Positions 55,056 through 64,000 of a stretch of DNA of 64,000 nt are shown here, one piece after another; the first letter of the stretch is position 1; each line of letters starts with the position of its first letter. The notes beneath the pieces were generated by a model. The model had not been told where the DNA came from. It did no database searches and worked only from the letters and a program-made list of their open reading frames with translations. This stretch comes from Planctomycetota bacterium (GTDB lineage: Bacteria > Planctomycetota > Planctomycetia > Isosphaerales > Isosphaeraceae): the NCBI GenBank assembly GCA_021791715.1, contig JAJYWB010000029.1:1-64000 (forward strand), read 5' to 3'. A program made the translations under genes and the position numbers.

Positions 55056-55727
55056 ATGATCGGCATGCAAGGGGACCAGACCAAAGCCGAATCGATCGAC
55101 TCGCAAACCTCCGGCGAACGTCCGTCCGTAGCTTCTATCGGCTCTCGGAACGTGTCGAATCAGCCGACCGGGGCGGAAATACATCGCATCCGTCTCCGAC
55201 GCGGTTGGGAGATCGAGCACGCTCCCGACGAAATCGAACGAATCAGCCTACCTACTTGCTTCGCGACCGCGGACCAAGCGCTTATTCGCCTCAGCCGATC
55301 GTTTCAGCCTCCTCCGATCGACCCCGATCATGAACGCGTGCGCATTGAACTTCGCGATGTCCCGGGCCTCGTTTCGATCGCGCTCAACGGCCGAACACGA
55401 GAAGATTTTGTCGAAAATCGGCTCTATTTAACGCGGCCGCTTGAATCGCGTTACCGGTTCGATCTCTCTGTCGATGCGCGACTCGCCGCGACGACCCTCG
55501 AATGGGGGTCGATCTCTCTCGTGATCGAAAACGCCCCCACCCCCTCGGACGCCGCCGAAACCGAGCCCGAAGTCGAAACGGCCTCGAAATCGACGACGCG
55601 CATCGATATGATTAAAAGCTTGATTTTGACAAATGAGTGTGGTTCGTTAGCGGCCGAAGGTTCATCGTCACGCGGCGACGAACGAACGCTCAGCCTCGCT
55701 CACGACCGAGAATCGCTCAAGGAATGA
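55056..55727 (+). CDS. Protein of unknown function, first of a two-gene unit
   Basis: ATGs at 55056 and 55065 are possible starts; a TTG at 55023 would extend the frame. The roughly 223-residue product has a low-complexity Ser-rich N-terminus, a central beta-rich part (RVRIELRDVPGLVSIALNGR) and an acidic tail. It has no signal peptide or membrane helix. Four bases after its stop starts a membrane protein gene, so the two are probably translated together. Function unknown. Confidence 0.55.
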   Translation: MIGMQGDQTKAESIDSQTSGERPSVASIGSRNVSNQPTGAEIHRIRLRRGWEIEHAPDEIERISLPTCFATADQALIRLSRSFQPPPIDPDHERVRIELRDVPGLVSIALNGRTREDFVENRLYLTRPLESRYRFDLSVDARLAATTLEWGSISLVIENAPTPSDAAETEPEVETASKSTTRIDMIKSLILTNECGSLAAEGSSSRGDERTLSLAHDRESLKE

Positions 55728-55731
55728 TTTC

Positions 55732-56631
55732 ATGATGGAGTTTGACAACGAGGGTCGTCTTCGCGCGTTGAAAGCGGCGCGGTTCGCGACGGCGATCCTC
55801 GCGACGACGCTCTCGATCGTCACGATCCGAATGGCGTTCGATCTCGCGGGGATGTTCGGCTTCGTAAGGCTACCGTTCCGGCTGATCCGCGACCCCTGGT
55901 TCCGCTTCACCGAATCCACAATCGTCGATCTTTTTTGTCTTCTGGGCTATTATCTCTTACTAAAGGCTTCGGCCGATCCGACGTGGCGCCGAATCTCGTC
56001 CCTCCTGGTGCTGATGGGGCTCGCCGACCTCGCGCTCTGGTCGATCGAATACCGCAAACAATTGGCGATTCTCCTCGGCCTGGGAACGATCAACCCCGAT
56101 TTCAAATACGAATGGCTCCGATTTCATCTCGGCGTCGGGCTCGGCTGGTTTGAACTCCTTTGGGTCTGCAGGCTCGCGTGGAGCCTCTCGGCGCACGTCC
56201 GATCGCTCGACCCCGAACCGGAAAAACCGCTCGCTCAAAAAACTTTCGATCCCAACGACTGGTTTAACGAACTCGACGATCGGTCGAAACCGAAGTACGA
56301 AATCCCGATCTCGGCCGAATCCGCCCGCGCCGTCGCGGCGACCGGCATCGGCGTCGGGATGATCGCGTGGGCGGTCTTTCTGGCGATTTCAACCGATTTC
56401 ACCGCCTGGCCCCCGCGGATGCTCATCCTCGGGCGTCGCCAGGCGCCGTTGATCTTTCTTCTTTATATGATCTTTCAACTCTCTTGGCTCGCGACGATCT
56501 TTCAAACGACGATCATCTGCTTCAGGGCGAGTCGATTCTCCGCCGACGCGGCCCAGAGGCTCAATCGCGATCGGAACGACCACGACCTCCTCCGCTCGCG
56601 ATCCGAAGATTCGTATCACAATCTTGTTTAA
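55732..56631 (+). CDS. Membrane protein of unknown function, second of a two-gene unit
   Basis: Starting ATG 55732 (AAGGAA seven bases upstream), the product is 299 residues with about six hydrophobic segments (around 17-40, 58-77, 85-103, 134-152, 200-222 and 240-270). A charged linker (PEPEKPLAQKTFDPNDWFNE) separates the first four from the rest. No transporter family is recognised. It is four bases after the preceding gene and is likely to work with it. Confidence 0.65.
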   Translation: MMEFDNEGRLRALKAARFATAILATTLSIVTIRMAFDLAGMFGFVRLPFRLIRDPWFRFTESTIVDLFCLLGYYLLLKASADPTWRRISSLLVLMGLADLALWSIEYRKQLAILLGLGTINPDFKYEWLRFHLGVGLGWFELLWVCRLAWSLSAHVRSLDPEPEKPLAQKTFDPNDWFNELDDRSKPKYEIPISAESARAVAATGIGVGMIAWAVFLAISTDFTAWPPRMLILGRRQAPLIFLLYMIFQLSWLATIFQTTIICFRASRFSADAAQRLNRDRNDHDLLRSRSEDSYHNLV

Positions 56632-56736
56632 AAGTTATCACAAATTCACTATATAGCCGCAACGATACGATCTTCGCCGAAAAACCCTTTCGGCGAAAGC
56701 TCGGAGTGCGTTCCGGGTAACCCGCATCTGATCGCT

Positions 56737-57678
56737 TTAATTGAGAATCGGCAGCAGGTCGCGGAGCGATTTCGGCGGGGGAAAGTGAACGTTCTCCTCC
56801 CGAACGAATTCCTCCGAAAGCTCGGCGTCGAATACCCGCTTAAGATATTCAACACATTCTGAAACGACATCTTCAGGGGCGCTCGCTCCCGCCGTGATCA
56901 GAACCGTTTCAACGCCGTCGAACCACGCCCGATCGATTTCCCGCACGCCGTCGATTAAATGCGAAGGCTTGCCGAGCTGTTCGGCGATCTCCGCCAAACG
57001 CTTGCTGTTCGAACTGTTTTGACTCCCCAAAACCAGCACCAGATCGGCGCGAGGCGCCAGCTCTCGAACCGCCTCTTGACGGTTCTGAGTCGCGTAACAG
57101 ATATCGTCTTTGGGAGGATTGGCGATCATCGGGAACTTGCGCCTCAGGGCGTCGATGATCACGTTCGCATCGTCGACCGAAAGCGTCGTCTGCGTGAGAT
57201 ATGCGAGTTTCGTATCGGTCGGAAAATCGAGCGCCTCGACGTCCTCCGCGCTTTCAACCAACACGATCCGATCGGGCGCCTCGCCCATCGTGCCGATCAC
57301 TTCGTCGTGCCCCTCATGACCAATCAACACAATTTTATATCCCTCGGACGCGTACTTGACGGCCTCGAGATGCACCTTGGTTACGAGCGGACAAGTCGCG
57401 TCGATCGCCTTGAGAGATCGCGCCCGCGCCTGATCGCGAACGAACGGCGAAACCCCGTGCGCGCTATAAAGCAAAGGAAATCCCTCGGGAACTTCGTCGA
57501 TCCCCTCGACGAAAACGACCCCGAGACCTCGAAATCGATCGACGACCGCTTTGTTGTGTACGATTTCATGATAAACATAAATCGGCGCGCCGAAAAGATC
57601 GAGCGAACGCTCGAGACAATCGATCGCCATATTCACCCCGGCGCAAAAGCCGCGGGGGTTGGCCAACAGAATTTTCAT
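56737..57678 (-). CDS. ispH: 4-hydroxy-3-methylbut-2-enyl diphosphate reductase (IspH)
   Basis: From the ATG at 57678 the 313-residue protein starts MKILLANPRGFCAGV, with iron-sulfur ligand Cys12, and the two other cluster cysteines are expected in DATCPLVTKVH and in the C-terminal half (CYATQNRQ, then ITAGASAPEDVV). IspH makes IPP and DMAPP in the last step of the MEP isoprenoid pathway. The 15 residues upstream in the open frame are Arg/Leu-rich and are left out. Confidence 0.93.
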   Translation of the reverse strand: MKILLANPRGFCAGVNMAIDCLERSLDLFGAPIYVYHEIVHNKAVVDRFRGLGVVFVEGIDEVPEGFPLLYSAHGVSPFVRDQARARSLKAIDATCPLVTKVHLEAVKYASEGYKIVLIGHEGHDEVIGTMGEAPDRIVLVESAEDVEALDFPTDTKLAYLTQTTLSVDDANVIIDALRRKFPMIANPPKDDICYATQNRQEAVRELAPRADLVLVLGSQNSSNSKRLAEIAEQLGKPSHLIDGVREIDRAWFDGVETVLITAGASAPEDVVSECVEYLKRVFDAELSEEFVREENVHFPPPKSLRDLLPILN

Positions 57679-57900
57679 CGTAAGCGATTTTCTCCGTTCA
57701 AGTTCGAGCGTAATCGATTGCACAATGATAAACGAAATCCTCCTTCACGTGAAGCCCCCCGAGTCGAAGGCGATAAAACCGGGAGAATCGTCGTCCGGTT
57801 CGCTCCGACGACTTCGCTTCGGCTGCGCCGATCACGCGCCTTCCGACACTACAATCGCCTACGATCCATCAAGAACGCTCGATCGGGCTCGACACCCCTA

Positions 57901-59607
57901 TTAGCACGTTTCGTCTCGATCTTCTTTCGGCTCGAATCGCTCGCGTGCGATCTCGCGCAACGTCCTTAAATCGAGCTTTCCCGTTCCCAGAATCGGCAAA
58001 GCCTCGACCCTCACAAAATCGGCCGGATCGGGAATCCAAAGCTTGGGAAGATCGCTCGAACCGAGCTTACGACATATCTCGGCGGGGGTTTGACCCAGAT
58101 CGACATGCACCACGATCAGCCGCTCGCCCCTCTTGGGATCGGGAAGCGACGTCACCGCGACCGCCTGCTCGTCGCGCCCCGTCGCTTCCATGATCGCCGA
58201 TTCCACCTTGAGGTGCGAAACCATCTCGCCGCCGATCTTGGAGAACCGACTCAACCGATCGGTGATCCAAAGAAATCCGTCGGCGTCTTGTCGACCCAAA
58301 TCCCCCGTCGAATACCAGCCGTCCCGGATCACCTTCGAGGTCGCTTCGGGCTTGTTCAAATAGCCGGTCATCACCTGCGGTCCCTTAACCAAAATGAGGC
58401 CGGTTTCTCCTCGCTTCAGATCGACCCCCGTATCGGGATCGACCGTTTTGATCGCCGTCCCCGGCAACGGCATACCGACGCTTCCAGGTCGATTCCCCGA
58501 AATCTTGCGACCGTCCCGAGTCGGCCGATCGTGCGGCGTGTTCACCGAGACGACCGGCGAAAGCTCGGTACATCCGTACCCTTCGAGCGGTTCGATCTTC
58601 CACGTCTCACGAATTTCATTCGCGGTGTCGGATCGGAGTTTTTCGGCGCCCAAAACGAGATGCACGATCGTTCGAAACGCCGCGGGATCGCCTCGATGCA
58701 CATAATTGCGCACGAATGTGGGAGTGCCGACGAGCAAATTCGCCCCGTGCTCGCGACACAACTCGGTGACGATTTTCGTATCGAGCGGATTGAAATGATA
58801 AACCCCCTTTTTTCCCAAACACAGCACCGTCCAAAGCGTTACCGTGAAGCCGAACGAGTGGAAAAAGGGCAACACCCCCAACACGACTTCGTCGGGTAGC
58901 AATTCAATATGATTATTGATTTGATGTATATTTGACAGCACATTCCGTTGTGAAAGAACGACCCCCTTGGGATCTCCCGTCGATCCCGAGGTAAAGATGA
59001 CCGTCGCGATCGAATCGAGGTTCAAGGTTCGCAATCCCGGCAAGAACGCGCCCAGTAAGGGAATGGGAACGATCTTGGCGACCGCGGCGGCGAAGATCTT
59101 GTCGGCGGTCGTCACCGTTTTGGCGAGCTCCTCAAGCCGAACGACGTTCGCCGCGGGCTCGAACTTGGCGCGATCGAGGATTTTCTGAGACGTCAAAACA
59201 TGTTTAATCCCGCACTGTTCGATCGACGAATCGACGATCTTCTTGCTCGACGTGTAATTGAGATTGACGGGTATTTTTCCCAACAGCGTGACCGCGATGT
59301 TGGCGACCGCCGTCGGAACGGTCGGAGGAAGAAAGATTCCGACATAAGCATCGTCTTGGACGGATCGCGCGATCGCCCTGCCGAGCGCGGCCGAGCGTAA
59401 CAATGCGTCGCCGTAGGTGAGCGAGGCCTTCGTGCTGTCGACGAGCGCGATCTTGTTGGATCGAGAACGCGCCGAATGGACGAACGCCGATGCGAGCGAC
59501 TTCCAATCGGCAGGCAAAGGCGGCAGGGAGAGATCGGGACGTTCGAGATCGTCGAGCGTCGTAGCCGATTCGGTCGTCTTCGTATTCTTCACGGTCTCGA
59601 TGCTCAT
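57901..59607 (-). CDS. AMP-dependent fatty-acid/acyl-CoA ligase
   Basis: From ATG 59607 the product is 568 residues. The AMP-binding signature is TVIFTSGSTGDPKGVVLS, with GYGCTELSPVVSVN and YSTGDLGRQDADGFLWI later, and a C-terminal PKRGERLIVVHV plus LPILGTGKLDLR with the catalytic Lys. Order and spacing resemble the ligase part of acyl-ACP synthetase/Aas. Whether it charges CoA or ACP is not clear from sequence. Sixty-four upstream residues in the frame are Arg/Ser-rich and excluded. Confidence 0.88.
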   Translation of the reverse strand: MSIETVKNTKTTESATTLDDLERPDLSLPPLPADWKSLASAFVHSARSRSNKIALVDSTKASLTYGDALLRSAALGRAIARSVQDDAYVGIFLPPTVPTAVANIAVTLLGKIPVNLNYTSSKKIVDSSIEQCGIKHVLTSQKILDRAKFEPAANVVRLEELAKTVTTADKIFAAAVAKIVPIPLLGAFLPGLRTLNLDSIATVIFTSGSTGDPKGVVLSQRNVLSNIHQINNHIELLPDEVVLGVLPFFHSFGFTVTLWTVLCLGKKGVYHFNPLDTKIVTELCREHGANLLVGTPTFVRNYVHRGDPAAFRTIVHLVLGAEKLRSDTANEIRETWKIEPLEGYGCTELSPVVSVNTPHDRPTRDGRKISGNRPGSVGMPLPGTAIKTVDPDTGVDLKRGETGLILVKGPQVMTGYLNKPEATSKVIRDGWYSTGDLGRQDADGFLWITDRLSRFSKIGGEMVSHLKVESAIMEATGRDEQAVAVTSLPDPKRGERLIVVHVDLGQTPAEICRKLGSSDLPKLWIPDPADFVRVEALPILGTGKLDLRTLREIARERFEPKEDRDETC

Positions 59608-60210
59608 CGCTCGCCTCGCACAAAATCCTCGGTCGGATCGATCGTTTTGAAACGATCTGGAATGTAATCGATTCGGTCGAAAGAGGGTATCGATCATCGG
59701 TGAAGACGGCGAACGATCGATACGATCGCGACTTCGCAACCACAAATCCCGATGAGACGACGCTTTCGACGAACGGCGAAGCGCCGATCGAGGCCGCATT
59801 CCGATTTAAGAATCATAATACTAATAGCGCCCTCCCGACGATTTCCCCTCCCGGCGGATCGCCCGCGGCGGAATGCTCTCGCGCGAAACCGACGCGGCGA
59901 CGGCGACCGAATCGTCGCCTTACGATCGAAAAATTACACCAATTATAAATATTACGATGTAAAATTTATCTGTTTGCAATCTGATTCGACGAATCGGCGA
60001 TCGAAACGACTCCTATTCTCGCTCGGGGGTGGTTTCTTTGATCTTCGGTTTATGAGAAAATTAACTTAGATCGCGTCGGTCTCGTTGAAAGCGATCGACT
60101 CGCGATTCCAGCTCGAAGAAGATCGCTCTTCAGTTCACGGAGAATTTCATCGCGGAGTCGTGCTCGCGACGATTTTCATCGCGATTTCCTTTCAGCACAA
60201 GGGTATTCAT
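59608..60210. other. Divergent promoter region, no gene seen
   Basis: 603 bp between the ligase and histidine kinase genes. 59930-59990 is AT-rich (AATTACACCAATTATAAATATTACG), the best candidate for a promoter. Short frames here look non-coding. Confidence 0.45.
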
Positions 60211-62820
60211 ATGAACGCATCATACCAGCGGTCGGATCCTGATCGATCGAGCGACAAGTCCGTTCGATCCGATCCCAAAACCGAGCCCGCCTCTCACGAT
60301 CGCCCAGTCGAGTCGAAAACATCGCCGAGCGGCGTTCCAGGAGACACGATCGACGGTGCGACGTTCCAAATTTTAGTCGAGGAAATCCCTCATCTCATCT
60401 GGATCGCCGATCGTGAAGGTTCGGTGGAATATGTCAATCCGCGCTGGAATGAATACACGGGTGCGTCGCCACAATCCGCGCTCGCCTCGAGGTGGATCGA
60501 TTACGTCCACCCCGACGATCGAGTCGCGGCGGAAGATCGTTGGAAGAAAGCCTTGATCGCGCAAACCGATTACGAAAGCGAATTTCGGCTGCGCCGCGGC
60601 TCGGACGGATCGTACCGCACCCAGATCGTCCGCGCCCGACCGCTCAAAGATTCCGCCGGCGAGCTGATTCGCTGGATCGGCACGTGCACGGATATTGAAG
60701 ATCAAAAACAAAATGAACAATCGCTCAAATTATTGTTGAAACAACGTGATTGGATCGCCGAATTCAGCCGAAGGGTGATCGGCGAAACGGACATCGCCCA
60801 ACTGATGGACGAGGCGGTCGAACGATTGGCCGAGATGCTCGACGTCGAATTCACCAAGATTCTCGAGCTCACTCCCGACGGGGATCGACTCATCCTCCGC
60901 GCGGGTCGCGGATGGCGGCCGGAACTAATCGGTATCGCATCAATATTATCACATGAAAATAGTCAGGCGGGCTATACGTTGCTGACGGAAGGAGCCGTGA
61001 TCGTCGAGGATCTCGCCTCCGAGACGCGATTCCGCGGACCCGATTTCCTCGTCGAGCACGGAGTCAAAAGCGGGATCAGCGTCGTGATCAATCGCGGCGA
61101 CCGACCGTTCGGCGTACTCGGCGTCCATTCCTCGAAGACGCGAATCTTCAGTGAGATCGAGGGGACGCTCGCCGGATCGGTTGCGAATATTCTTGGCCTT
61201 CGAATCGCCCGCGAACACGCCGATCGAGAAATCCGCGCCGGCGAACTCCGATTCCACGCGATATTCACGGGCTCTCTCGACGCGATCTTGATCGCCGACG
61301 ATCAAGGCCGCTACACCGACGCCAATCCCGCCGCGGGAGAGCTCTTCGGCGTTCCTCACCAAGAACTCGTCGGCCGAAGTATCGCCGACTTTTCCCCGCC
61401 AGGATTCCCATTTGATCAAGTTTGGAAAGAATTCCTCCGCAACGATTCGGATCGAGGAACGTTCGATTTGCGGCGACCCGACGGTTCGGTTCGTGAAGTC
61501 GAATTCGCGGCGAAATCGAACATCGTACCCGGTAAACATTTGTCGATTTTACGAGACGTGACCGAACGCAACCGGTTGATGAAATCGCTCGCTTCTCACG
61601 CCGAACGGCTCGAGATCCTCCGCGCGATCGATCAATCGATCCTCGCCGCGCTTTCCCCCTCGGTGATCGCTGAGAATATAATTACACACATCTCTAGTTT
61701 AATGCAAGTTCGATGCGTTGGAATCTTTATATTTCATTACGACACCCGGGAGGTTTCACTGATCGCCGGGATCGGCGAGATTCTTCATCGCTACCCGCGG
61801 GGTGAACGTCGTCCCCTCAAAGGTTTTAACTCGGGCGAAATGGAGGCGCTTTGTCTTGGAAACACATATATTCACAAATTAAGTGCGAGTGAGCGATCGG
61901 TCGCTCTCGACCAAAACGAATCGATCGAAAGCGAATTCGAACGGGCTTCGGAAATCAAGAAAGAGTCGGAATCGGTATATCCTGTGATCTCATCGCCGAT
62001 ACAATACAATGGATCGTTGATTGGATTCATTCGTATGATCCTTGACGAGGATGTCGCGATTGAATCGGAACAGGTCGAGGTTGTGCGCGAGGTGGCCGAG
62101 ACGCTCGCGGTCGCGTTTCGCCACGCGCGATTGTTCGACGAGGTCGAGGAGGGGCGCGAGCAGCTTCGGTTGCTTTCGCGCCGCTTGATTCGAGCACAAG
62201 AAGACGAACGTCGAAGTATCGCGCGCGAGCTGCACGACGAGATCGGTCAGACGCTCACCGCGGTCAAAATCGCGATCCAAACGTCGGCGCTCGAAATCAA
62301 AACCGAAAAAGGAAAGGCTCGGATGAGGGACGCCGCGAAGCTGATCGAACAAACGCTTGGACAAGTGCGAGACATGTCGCTTCATCTTAGGCCGGCGATT
62401 CTCGACGATCTCGGCCTCGTCGCGGCGCTTCGATCGCACCTGGCCGCGCTCAAACGGACCGCCGGGCTCGACGCCGAATTCGTTCACGAACCCGTGCTCG
62501 AACGGTTCTCGGTCGAGGTCGAATCGGCGTGTTACCGTATCGTCCAAGAATCTCTTACAAACATCATGAAACACGCCGCGGCGCGGCGAGCTAAAGTCGA
62601 ATTGAGGCGAGAAGGCGCCGAGCTGATCCTCATCGTCGCCGACGACGGCAAAGGCTTCGACGTCGCTCACGCGACGTCGCAGGCGACTCATGGAAAGAGT
62701 CTGGGATTGCTCGGCATGAAAGAGCGAGCATCGCTCGCGGGTGGAACTTTGGCGATCGAGTCGAATCCGGATCGCGGATCGACGATCCGCGCGCGGTTCC
62801 CCCTGGAAACGACGGGTTAG
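60211..62820 (+). CDS. PAS/GAF hybrid sensor histidine kinase (HisKA_3 type)
   Basis: From ATG 60211 (AAGGG eight bases before) the product is 869 residues. Order: PAS (about 60-170, IADREGSVEYVNPRWNEYTG), GAF (about 180-335), second PAS (about 350-465, AIFTGSLDAILIADDQGRYT), second GAF-like (about 480-640), then HisKA_3 with phosphoacceptor His675 (IARELHDEIGQTL) and HATPase (SLTNIMKHAAARRAKVEL then GLLGMKERASLAGG). No membrane helix, so a soluble sensor. The regulator 38 bp downstream is its likely partner. Confidence 0.9.
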   Translation: MNASYQRSDPDRSSDKSVRSDPKTEPASHDRPVESKTSPSGVPGDTIDGATFQILVEEIPHLIWIADREGSVEYVNPRWNEYTGASPQSALASRWIDYVHPDDRVAAEDRWKKALIAQTDYESEFRLRRGSDGSYRTQIVRARPLKDSAGELIRWIGTCTDIEDQKQNEQSLKLLLKQRDWIAEFSRRVIGETDIAQLMDEAVERLAEMLDVEFTKILELTPDGDRLILRAGRGWRPELIGIASILSHENSQAGYTLLTEGAVIVEDLASETRFRGPDFLVEHGVKSGISVVINRGDRPFGVLGVHSSKTRIFSEIEGTLAGSVANILGLRIAREHADREIRAGELRFHAIFTGSLDAILIADDQGRYTDANPAAGELFGVPHQELVGRSIADFSPPGFPFDQVWKEFLRNDSDRGTFDLRRPDGSVREVEFAAKSNIVPGKHLSILRDVTERNRLMKSLASHAERLEILRAIDQSILAALSPSVIAENIITHISSLMQVRCVGIFIFHYDTREVSLIAGIGEILHRYPRGERRPLKGFNSGEMEALCLGNTYIHKLSASERSVALDQNESIESEFERASEIKKESESVYPVISSPIQYNGSLIGFIRMILDEDVAIESEQVEVVREVAETLAVAFRHARLFDEVEEGREQLRLLSRRLIRAQEDERRSIARELHDEIGQTLTAVKIAIQTSALEIKTEKGKARMRDAAKLIEQTLGQVRDMSLHLRPAILDDLGLVAALRSHLAALKRTAGLDAEFVHEPVLERFSVEVESACYRIVQESLTNIMKHAAARRAKVELRREGAELILIVADDGKGFDVAHATSQATHGKSLGLLGMKERASLAGGTLAIESNPDRGSTIRARFPLETTG

Positions 62821-62858
62821 AACGACATCCCACGCGATTCGGGAGGCTCACGAAGGCC

Positions 62859-63509
62859 ATGATCCGAATTCTTTTAGCGGATGATCATAAGCTTTTGCGT
62901 TCAGGCATCCGTTCGTTGCTCGACGGGTTGGACGACATCGAGGTCGTCGCCGAGGCTTCGAACGCGATCGACGCGATCGCGCTCGTGAAGGAGCTTCAAC
63001 CCGACGTGGCTCTCCTCGACATCGCGATGCCGGGTATGAGCGGCCTCGACGCCGCCGATCAAATCGCGGCGCTGCGAATTGATACTAAAGTCGTTATCCT
63101 TTCGATGCATCAAGACGAAGAATATGTAAAACGCGCGTTGAAAAGCGGCGTCGCGGGTTATCTCCTCAAAGACGCGGGAATCGAGGAACTTGAGATCGCG
63201 ATCCGCGCCGTCGCCCGCGGCGAATCGTTCTTAAGCCCCGCGGCTTCAAAACACCTGATCGCCGATTTCCGCAAACGTTCCGACTCCGAGAAACGCCTCG
63301 ACGAGATCCTCTCGCCGCGTCAAATCGAAGTTCTCCGCATGATCGCCGAGGGAGACAACACCAAAACGATCGCGCGAAAACTCGAAATCTCGGTCAAAAC
63401 CGTGGAAAGCCACCGCGCCCAACTTATGAACAAGCTTGAAATTCATGATGTCGCGGGGCTCGTCCGCTATGCGATTCGCTTCGGCCTCGTCGACCGTTCC
63501 GAATCATAA
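62859..63509 (+). CDS. NarL/FixJ-family response regulator
   Basis: A 216-residue regulator. Receiver: LLADDHKLLRSGIRSLL with Asp54 in DVALLDIAMPG as phosphoacceptor, and Lys in GYLLKDAG. C-terminal LuxR-type helix-turn-helix (LSPRQIEVLRMIAEGDNTKT then ISVKTVESHRAQLMNKL). It follows the HisKA_3 kinase directly, the usual partner type for NarL regulators. Confidence 0.95.
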   Translation: MIRILLADDHKLLRSGIRSLLDGLDDIEVVAEASNAIDAIALVKELQPDVALLDIAMPGMSGLDAADQIAALRIDTKVVILSMHQDEEYVKRALKSGVAGYLLKDAGIEELEIAIRAVARGESFLSPAASKHLIADFRKRSDSEKRLDEILSPRQIEVLRMIAEGDNTKTIARKLEISVKTVESHRAQLMNKLEIHDVAGLVRYAIRFGLVDRSES

Positions 63510-63853
63510 ACGATATGTTTTATTATCTTCATAATGGAAAAAGCCGATCGGCGCTTGTTTTCGTCTCGACGACCCGGGCGCGCCGGGGAAACCCCCTAGC
63601 GTTCCCTAGGGGAAGTCCTTATGGCCGATCGGCTAAAAATGTCTCATCCTTGCATTGTGAGAAACGAGACGAATCGGGAAGGCGTTAACGCGATATTGGA
63701 ATCGATCCAAATCGTGATCACTCGCCGATCCCTGATCGAAACTCGTAACGAGCTCGAAATTCGCTTTTTCCGGTTCCGATGTCGTAGCCGGAAAAGCGCG
63801 TTTCAGCTCCGGAATTCGATCGCCGCGCATTTGATCGATTTGAGACCGATTCC
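63510..63853. other. Intergenic region with a structured inverted-repeat element
   Basis: At 63542-63634, AGCCGATCGGC and GCCGATCGGCT face each other 71 bp apart, each next to a run of A. Inside, CCCCTAG and CTAGGGG form a 7-bp stem with a 6-base loop (63593-63612), next to GGGGAAACCCC. It may end the two-component operon or be a separate structured transcript. Frames across it look non-coding. Confidence 0.5.
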
Positions 63854-64000
63854 ATGAACACGACGTACCCTCAAAGGCGAAAACTATCCGCTTATGGGGC
63901 TCTTGCAAAACAACGTTCTACTTTTCGCTCGACGAAGATGTCGACGCTCGACGACGAGGCGCGATCTTTCACAAAAGTCGCGAATATGCTTATGCGACGC
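63854..64000 (+). CDS. Possible 5' end of an unknown gene, cut by the window edge
   Basis: ATG 63854 opens a frame that stays open to the end of the window (49 codons, starting MNTTYPQRRKLSAYGALAKQ). No clear ribosome binding site or recognisable domain; the sequence beyond is needed to tell. Confidence 0.3.
   Translation, partial: MNTTYPQRRKLSAYGALAKQRSTFRSTKMSTLDDEARSFTKVANMLMRR

Overview
The window looks like chromosomal DNA from a planctomycete, probably of the Isosphaerales type. The evidence is a DUF1559 pseudopilin-like protein with the phylum's usual N-terminal motif, a zinc-ribbon/kinase/TPR Ser/Thr kinase, a SurA/PpiD-like membrane-anchored protein, many secreted proteins of unknown function, and single genes or short operons on both strands instead of long operons. 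The DNA is moderately GC-rich and full of CGATCG/GCGATCGC words. The taxonomic call is inference; no rRNA is present.

Layout. 1-2.3 kb is a degraded accessory patch: a cluster of GGAGG-TTCGC-CCTCC repeats, an Xre-type antitoxin gene whose 3' end runs into the repeats, the 3' remnant of a RES-domain toxin, and a 164-bp fragment of a DUF6338-like gene whose intact copy lies near 39.5 kb. 2.6-13.4 kb carries a secreted clan GH-A hydrolase, a nucleotidyltransferase-HD protein, a phospholipase D-like protein, a retropepsin-like protease, acylphosphatase, an ABC-2 permease and an ABC exporter-like protein with degenerate ATPase motifs. 13.5-15.9 kb is the 5-oxoprolinase operon pxpBAC. 16-32.6 kb is mostly core: fabI-nudix, tig-clpP-clpP with a terminator, tRNA-Gly(GCC), acpS, topA, a SurA-like protein, DUF1559, and an SDR. 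32.7-36 kb holds a beta-propeller protein and a copper amine oxidase.

36-40 kb is a second accessory patch: an exact 92-bp copy of the 1-kb repeat, a YjzC-like small protein, a DNA methyltransferase with a co-oriented partner that may be its restriction component, and the full DUF6338-like membrane protein. That last gene contains, in another frame, a 53-residue proline-rich ORF with its own ribosome binding site. 40-64 kb returns to core functions: gamma-glutamyltransferase, ribokinase, mnmE, yidC, a metallophosphoesterase, tsaB plus a methyltransferase, hisH, the kinase, fabH, a two-gene unknown pair, ispH, a fatty-acid ligase, and a PAS/GAF histidine kinase with its NarL-type regulator.

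The most notable structural signals are the shared sequences linking the 1-2 kb and 36-40 kb patches, the overlapping proline-rich ORF, the ABC protein with three eroded ATPase motifs, and a recurring pattern of short tandem duplications placed exactly over gene 3' ends (nudix, clpP, topA).
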